From NCBI GenBank assembly GCA_026770595.1, contig MU634643.1, positions 1-10,950 of the forward strand: 10,950 nt of DNA, read 5' to 3'. Below the pieces are notes generated by a model. It saw only the letters and a list, made by a program, of their open reading frames with translations, was not told the DNA's origin and searched no databases. Made by a program: the position numbers and the translations under genes. This DNA comes from Ochromonadaceae sp. CCMP2298. Lineage: Eukaryota; Sar; Synurophyceae; Ochromonadales; Ochromonadaceae. Of the stretch, positions 7,363 through 10,950 are shown piece by piece (within the stretch, counting starts at the first letter, position 1; each line of letters opens with the position of its first letter).

Positions 7363-7377
7363 ATACTTATGATCTAA
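7363..7377 (-). promoter_or_regulatory. Putative primer-binding site (self-complementary type)
   Basis: The 15 bases directly after the LTR read TTAGATCATAAGTAT on the element strand. A PBS for a tRNA 3' end must start with TGG; this does not. Instead it is perfectly complementary to 7511-7497 inside the LTR. By analogy with Tf1/sushi elements, where the 5' end of the RNA anneals to the PBS and is cleaved to give the primer, this suggests self-priming. Internal tRNA-fragment priming, as in Drosophila copia, is the alternative. Confidence 0.55.
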
Positions 7378-7823
7378 TGTTGAGAGTCGACTGGGTTAAT
7401 CTGAGGGAATCAGGGAACGTTATGAGCGGTGCTGTGCGATGGGAGTGATGACTGGAAGACTGAATGCTGTTCTACTCAATGTCCGTTAATCAAAGATTAG
7501 ATCATAAGTATGACAGCATGCTGGATTCCACAGTGGTGAGGCACTGTCGGAATTCCACAGAGATGTGATCTCTGAGTTTTGGCGGAGTGCTAACTTAGGT
7601 GGCAGGATATTCTGTATCTACAGTTGGCTCTCTTTACACCATGTCTCTCCGCAGACATGTCAGTTATATGCGTAACTTGAACTAGCTATATGTATATTGG
7701 GACTTATTCTATATGCTACGCACTACTGTTGATATTAGTGATCTACTGTGTTATAGTACGTACTGTGTGTTGTACGTACTGTACATGTGCGTTACTCTTG
7801 TGAAATCACTGGTTATTTCAACA
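7378..7823 (-). repeat. 5' LTR, 446 bp
   Basis: On the element's strand it begins TGTTGAAATAACC at 7823 and ends CTCTCAACA at 7378. The ends form a 6-bp terminal inverted repeat (TGTTGA/TCAACA), matching the TG...CA rule, and the start resembles fungal copia LTRs such as that of Ty1 (TGTTGG...). The boundary is supported independently: complementarity between the downstream sequence and the LTR interior starts exactly at the LTR edge. The LTR holds direct repeats, GTACGTACTGT (7756-7766, 7772-7782) and GGATTCCACAG/GGAATTCCACAG (7523-7533, 7549-7560), which may be promoter elements. No clear TATA box is seen close upstream of the putative RNA start near 7511. The second LTR is not in the window, so the limits rest on internal evidence only. 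Confidence 0.8.
7496..7511 (-). other. LTR segment complementary to the PBS (putative RNA 5' end / primer)
   Basis: On the element strand it reads ATACTTATGATCTAAT, the exact reverse complement of 7378-7363. The 16-bp stem would enclose a 117-nt loop (7495-7379). If transcription starts at or near 7511, this segment is the first 16 nt of the RNA and its 3' side would abut the U5 end once annealed, as needed to start minus-strand DNA exactly at the LTR boundary. The transcription start is not visible from sequence. Confidence 0.5.
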
Positions 7824-7828
7824 ATATG
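7824..7828. other. Candidate 5-bp target-site duplication (one copy)
   Basis: ATATG lies immediately outside the LTR terminus. Copia integrases usually duplicate 5 bp. The partner copy would be beyond the left edge of the window, so this cannot be confirmed here. Confidence 0.3.
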
Positions 7829-7860
7829 GGGCGCCAAAGCGGACACCAAAACATGGGAAG

Positions 7861-8035
7861 AAAAAAAAACTCCCTAAAAAATAAAAAGAAAACCCACAGG
7901 TCCCCTGGGATTAGACGCCGTTGAACCCAGACCCCTGCGGAGGGTTTTATTTATTTTCTTTCGGGAGAGGAGGTGGGATTAGAACCTCTTTTGATTCGTG
8001 GCTTGGGGGCTCGATCTCGATAATCATGTTGAGCT
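7861..8035 (-). other. Weak candidate pol III / SINE-like unit in the 7829-8155 gap
   Basis: The 7829-8155 stretch has no supported gene. Its minus strand has AGCTCAACATG (8035-8025), similar to the start of a tRNA A box, then 38 nt later GGTTCTAATCC (7986-7976), one mismatch from the B-box consensus GGTTCGAATCC. T runs follow at 7881-7876 and 7869-7861 that could terminate pol III. The 10-mer TGGGATTAGA occurs twice (7906-7915, 7974-7983). No cloverleaf folds, so it is not a tRNA gene. It may be a SINE remnant or chance, and it would also overlap the promoter of the plus-strand gene. Confidence 0.2.
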
Positions 8036-8155
8036 CTCGAGGTCTTGCGCCTCATCAACTTCAATACTGAAAGTCTCGTGCAGAAGTTGATCTCATTCGA
8101 TCACGCGTGTGTCGTGAGAAGCCGTTTTAGTCCTAGCTGCAGCGATCTGCGCGAC

Positions 8156-9505
8156 ATGGCGCAGAAATTGATTTACGGAGCGTGCCAGGAGGGTTGCGCC
8201 ATGGGCTGCCCGCAGTTCCTCTCCTCCTCGATGGATGAGGACAGGTGCGCCTTTTGCAACTGCCCAGAGGGCCAGCACCTCGTCGCATTTATCCTTGGTG
8301 CCAAGGGCGAAATCCTGTACAGCAACGCCACAATGGCTCAGCAGTCCCACTCCCAGCAGCCCCGCTCCCAGGCTCCTCCGCAGTCCAACCCCGAGCGGCG
8401 CACCACAAACGTGCAACCTGCTTTCAGCCGCGACATTAAGCTTGAAGAGGACGTCGTTCAGTTCATCAAAATCAGACCGGCGTTCGCGGCAGCCAAGGAT
8501 GTCCTCGGCTATATGGAGTCCACATCATCTGCCCGTCGTCCTATCGCAATTCTGGACAATAAGAGGCAGCAGGGCCTGGAGAACAAGAAAGGCAGGGGTG
8601 GAGACAGCAGCAGCAGCAGCAGTGCCGGCGATGGATGGCAGCTGATGGAGCAGGGGCGAAACGGGCAGGGGCGAAACGCACCGCCGGTACGCGCAACGGT
8701 CAACCAGAACCGCACCTCGGCTTTGAAACGCGCTAGCGCACCTGGGAAAGTCCCGAGCCTCCCGAGCCTGTATGTCCGCCGTAGGGTGCTGGAGCGCGAC
8801 GAGCTGCATTTCCCTGATTCCGAATTCGCAAAAATGCTAGCGATCCAGAACGGAAATCTGCTGGTGGGTTTTAATCTGGAGAACTACCCGGACGCCGATT
8901 CTCTCTTTGATTCCGAATTCGCAAAAATGCTAGCGATCCAGAACGGAACTCTGCTGGTGGGTTTTAATCTGGAGAACTACCCGGACGCCGATTCTCTCTT
9001 TGCGCGACTGCTCAGTATCCAGTTCAACAGGCTGGGTCCCGTGGGCTTCGGCGGATGCCCGACATGCGACTTTTACTTCTGGCGCGTCGAGGGTGGAGCT
9101 AAGCGTGGGAAACTTATCCCTCTCGGCTTTGGGAGCGTCAATTATCCCACCATAGCCCAGGACTGGGACTTGCTGAGCACGCTGGAATTCATCATCTGCA
9201 CTCCGGATCTCAAGGCCGAGACCGAGCCGCACAACTTCCCGGACACGAGGTTGCTGGATCTGCGCAGGAGAGATGAATCTGTGAACCACGCTGCAACCAT
9301 GAAGATGATCAAGAAGAACCAGGACAAGCGTGCAGATGCCGACGTGGATGCTGCAGATGATGCCGACGTGGACATGACGGATCGCAACAGTAACAGTTTT
9401 AGTGCCTACCTCGCGGATGTGGCCGGCGATGAGGACGATGATGCTGGTACTGACGCGGGGTCCGCTCGCGATGGTAGCGACAAGCTCGAGGATAGCGACA
9501 ACTAA
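8156..9505 (+). CDS. Hypothetical Cys/His-cluster protein with internal duplication and acidic tail
   Basis: ATG 8156 is chosen because it is the first ATG of the open frame and has a good context (GACATGG). The frame is open upstream to about 8045 but with no ATG there, so an upstream exon is possible. The 449-residue product has an N-terminal cluster C10-x3-C14-x3-C18-x12-C31-x2-C34-x-C36-x4-H41, probably zinc-binding, a pattern I associate with uncharacterised basidiomycete proteins. A Gln/Ser/Pro-rich low-complexity part follows, then a poly-Ser run near 148. A tandem pair of 31-residue units spans 221-282. A globular part (GPVGFGGCPTCDFYFWRVEGG; QDWDLLSTLEFIICTP) leads into an Asp-rich C-terminus (DADVDAADDADVDMTD). 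No catalytic family recognised. It ends at TAA 9503-9505 and shows no introns. Confidence 0.7.
   Translation: MAQKLIYGACQEGCAMGCPQFLSSSMDEDRCAFCNCPEGQHLVAFILGAKGEILYSNATMAQQSHSQQPRSQAPPQSNPERRTTNVQPAFSRDIKLEEDVVQFIKIRPAFAAAKDVLGYMESTSSARRPIAILDNKRQQGLENKKGRGGDSSSSSSAGDGWQLMEQGRNGQGRNAPPVRATVNQNRTSALKRASAPGKVPSLPSLYVRRRVLERDELHFPDSEFAKMLAIQNGNLLVGFNLENYPDADSLFDSEFAKMLAIQNGTLLVGFNLENYPDADSLFARLLSIQFNRLGPVGFGGCPTCDFYFWRVEGGAKRGKLIPLGFGSVNYPTIAQDWDLLSTLEFIICTPDLKAETEPHNFPDTRLLDLRRRDESVNHAATMKMIKKNQDKRADADVDAADDADVDMTDRNSNSFSAYLADVAGDEDDDAGTDAGSARDGSDKLEDSDN
8816..9001 (+). repeat. 93-bp in-frame tandem duplication in the CDS
   Basis: Copies at 8816-8908 and 8909-9001 differ at a single base (GGAAATCTG versus GGAACTCTG, Asn to Thr). 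Near-identity at the DNA level, including synonymous positions, marks a recent duplication that preserves the reading frame. Confidence 0.95.
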
Positions 9506-9725
9506 ATAGTAATCAGTGAAGAGCGGCCTCTTACGCAACTGTCGAAAAGACGAGGACGGGGACGAGGACGAGGCAGGAACGTCAGGCGGGGACGAGGCAG
9601 CAAGGACGAGTTCTATAGCCACTACTTGTAGTAGTTATGTAGTAGTTCTGTAGCTAATACTGTACATGGATTTGAATGCGTGGGAAAGAGAATGGCTTTG
9701 GAAGTATGATAGTTAGTTTATCTGG
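9506..9725. other. Convergent intergenic spacer
   Basis: The spacer separates the convergent CDS and integrase relic. It contains GACGAG-rich purine repeats (about 9549-9611), possibly decayed acidic coding sequence, then AT-rich TAGTAGT repeats and a small palindrome ACTAC-TT-GTAGT near 9620, a plausible 3' UTR/poly(A) region. No gene is seen. Confidence 0.4.
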
Positions 9726-10453
9726 TCATTCACCTGTACCAAAGATAATCAAGGGCATCAATGTACTTTTAAACAGTATATCGTGGGAATCTTGCAGTGA
9801 TAATGGTCTGATGTGAGCTGAGAACACTCTACGCTCCTCGTCGGTCAGCGGGCAGTCCACTGGGTCCACCTGCACCGCCTCCACCTCCTCGTCCTCGTCG
9901 TAGTCGCGCTCCTCGTCCACGCCGTATGTGTCGTAGTCGATATCCACAGGGGCGGGTGCACCTCCACGCCGGAGCTCCAGCAGCTGCAGGGGCGAACGGT
10001 TGTTCTCGGTCGAGAGGCTGTGAGAGTTCCACATCGCTGCAGGTCCTCATTGAGGCGGGGCAGGAACATGTACTGCAGCACCCATATGTGCAGTGCATTA
10101 GTAATATCCAGGCCCTCGTCCTCAAAGCGACGGAAGAGGGCGATGTAGTAGTCCATCGAGCGACTGCGCATGTCCCGCCACAGTCGCTCGATCCTGGTGT
10201 TATGCTTACTCGATCCGGTTAGATCCCCCACGCCGCCACGGTGGTCGATCATGAACGCGGCAGTCAGGATGTTCTCACCGCCTCGGTCGCCCCTCATCCG
10301 CGCCGGTACCTGGTACCGCGCTACCACCCCCATCAGCTCCCCTAGTACAGTGGCACGGGGATGCTGCTGCGAAGCGGCTTCGACTTCCTGTCGCCGCTGA
10401 TGCGCACCAGGAGCAAGAGCACGTTCTTTCTTGATTAATTGGCAAACGCCATT
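9726..10453 (-). pseudogene. rve-type (DDE) integrase/transposase relic, frameshifted and 5'-truncated
   Basis: From ATG 10333 (frame open from 10453) the product reads VPARMRGDRGGEN with a catalytic-type Asp, then SSKHNTRIERLWRDM with the matching Glu, 32 residues apart. This is the second half of a retroviral-type integrase core as found in eukaryotic transposon-derived proteins abundant in basidiomycetes. Near 10036 the frame breaks: LNEDLQR continues naturally not in the same frame (ends 9845) but in the -1 frame, MWNSHSLSTENNRSPLQLL, which runs to a stop at 9726 and keeps the acidic, DCPLTDEE-containing C-terminus usual in this group. A one-base deletion explains it. The first catalytic Asp and the N-terminal domain are not found upstream in any frame; TGA at 10456-10454 closes the frame. 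It is unrelated to the copia integrase at 2305-3831. Confidence 0.7.
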
Positions 10454-10914
10454 TCAGTTTTCCCAATCGGGAGTCAGGAGAGGTAAGTGGTAGGTGAGGT
10501 TTGTGTTCGTGTGGCAGGCAAGTGCCTTGATTGAAATTGTTCGCCCACATCTCATATAGAGTCATTCTAGATATGCATCTCATATATAGCATTCCCTCAC
10601 CGAACATCTACTTTTTCTCGCAGGATTTTGGTGCAGCACAGCAGAAGCAACTTAGGCTACTGTAGAAGGTAAGAGGACGTGGGGTTGGGGTGAGCTGGCT
10701 AGTAGAGAGCATCCCTGTTGACTCTTCACCCTCTTTGCTCTTGTTAGTCGCATACCCTGACCTTCTCTCTCCTTTCTTTCTGATCCTTTCTCCTCAGGCT
10801 AGCATCATAGCACTGCTTAAATCTTTAAAGAAGACAGAGACGTTAAAACTTATTAAACGTTATAGCTTATTAAGCTTATATCCTATGCTACTGTGTGTGG
10901 GGGGGTGGGGGGGA

Positions 10915-10917
<3 letters not shown>
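10454..10917 (+). other. Gene-poor stretch with plus-strand splice-like signals
   Basis: No supported gene. On the plus strand a donor AG|GTAAGT at 10483, acceptor CTTTTTCTCGCAG ending 10623, donor AAG|GTAAGA at 10669 and acceptor TTTCTCCTCAG ending 10797 (with CCCTGACC upstream, branch-point-like) would define introns of 141 and 129 nt around a 45-nt exon. The joined frame is open from about 10435 to a TAG near 10808 but has no ATG, so it could be a non-coding or partial transcript. From 10815 the sequence is AT-rich with CTTATTAA repeats; 10891-10913 is a GT/G-rich run. Confidence 0.25.

Positions 10918-10946
<29 letters not shown>
10918..10946. repeat. (CT)14 microsatellite
   Basis: An uninterrupted CT dinucleotide repeat follows the G-rich run and reaches nearly to the window end. 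Confidence 0.98.

Positions 10947-10950
<4 letters not shown>

Larger units (their letters stand above)
1..7823 (-). mobile_element. Ty1/copia-type LTR retrotransposon, 3' end outside window
   Basis: The minus strand carries, in order, an LTR, a Gag with CCHC knuckles, an extra acidic ORF, an aspartic protease motif (DSGA), an integrase (H-H-C-C, D-D-E), a reverse transcriptase (DIKGAFLN, HVDD) and an RNase H (STEAE). Integrase upstream of RT is the diagnostic copia order. The element is over 7.8 kb, long for copia, mainly because of about 790 extra codons between Gag and protease. The coding parts occupy several frames with changes at domain borders. Only the 5' LTR is present; no matching TG...CA terminus occurs in the first 103 bases, so the 3' LTR and polypurine tract lie to the left of, or partly overlap, the window edge. 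It sits about 330 bp upstream of and divergent from the plus-strand CDS at 8156. Confidence 0.95.

Noticed and set aside
7363-7377. tRNA 3'-end primer-binding site
   Set aside because: It starts TTA, not TGG, so it cannot pair with a tRNA CCA end; the LTR match is far better.
7187-7644. 12-mer TTTACACCATGT shared by the Gag leader (7187-7198) and the LTR (7633-7644)
   Set aside because: Flanks match only weakly and nothing else is repeated at that offset; probably chance.
7976-8044. tRNA gene on the minus strand
   Set aside because: A B-box-like motif is present but no acceptor, D-arm or 7-base T-loop pairing can be formed.
8930-9622. 230-codon minus-strand open frame
   Set aside because: Antisense shadow of the Cys/His protein's repeat and Asp-rich tail.
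10275-10607. 110-codon minus-strand open frame
   Set aside because: Overlaps the integrase relic in another frame; its second half is a Ser/Cys/Ala-rich shadow and the first half has no recognisable domain.
1-10950. CRISPR array, bacterial operon or prophage
   Set aside because: No spaced repeats, ribosome-binding sites or bacterial gene layout; all recognisable content is eukaryotic.

Overview
The window looks like nuclear DNA of a fungus, most likely a basidiomycete (inference). It carries a Ty1/copia-type LTR retrotransposon, a fragment of an rve-type transposase/integrase of the RGDRGGEN...ERLW kind common in Agaricomycetes, and an intron-less Cys/His-rich acidic protein in the style of basidiomycete orphan genes. 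Nothing in it looks bacterial.

Layout. Positions 1-7823 are one retrotransposon on the minus strand, running off the left edge, so its 3' LTR is outside the window. Read 5'->3' on the minus strand it has: a 446-bp 5' LTR (7823-7378, TGTTGA...TCAACA); a putative primer-binding site touching the LTR (7377-7363); a leader; Gag with two CCHC zinc knuckles (about 7340-6087, interrupted by stops); a very long acidic ORF of unknown function (6199 to about 3840) where copia elements normally have nothing; protease-integrase (3873-2305); and RT-RNase H (2458-104). Gag, ORF2, PR-IN and RT-RH lie in successively shifted frames. Every frame change falls in a linker between domains, not inside one. A 5-bp flank, ATATG (7824-7828), is the candidate target-site duplication.

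The most interesting signal is a 16-nt perfect inverted repeat. The sequence just downstream of the LTR (7378-7363) is exactly complementary to a segment inside the LTR (7511-7496), and it does not start with the TGG needed to pair with a tRNA 3' CCA. This is the geometry expected of Tf1-like self-priming, in which the 5' end of the RNA folds back and primes its own reverse transcription. Here it is in a copia-order (PR-IN-RT-RH) element. Together with the stacked frame changes and the extra ORF, the element looks unusual rather than merely decayed, although three in-frame stops in Gag show that this copy may be damaged or that its Gag is spliced or recoded.

Right of the element, 7829-8155 is non-coding; its minus strand has A-box- and B-box-like motifs followed by T runs, a weak candidate pol III/SINE unit. 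Positions 8156-9505 (+) encode a 449-residue protein with an N-terminal Cys/His cluster, a 31-residue exact-length tandem duplication and an acidic tail. Positions 10453-9726 (-) hold a frameshifted, 5'-truncated rve-type integrase relic. The right end (10454-10950) has splice-site-like signals on the plus strand, a G-rich run and a (CT)14 microsatellite, but no supported gene.
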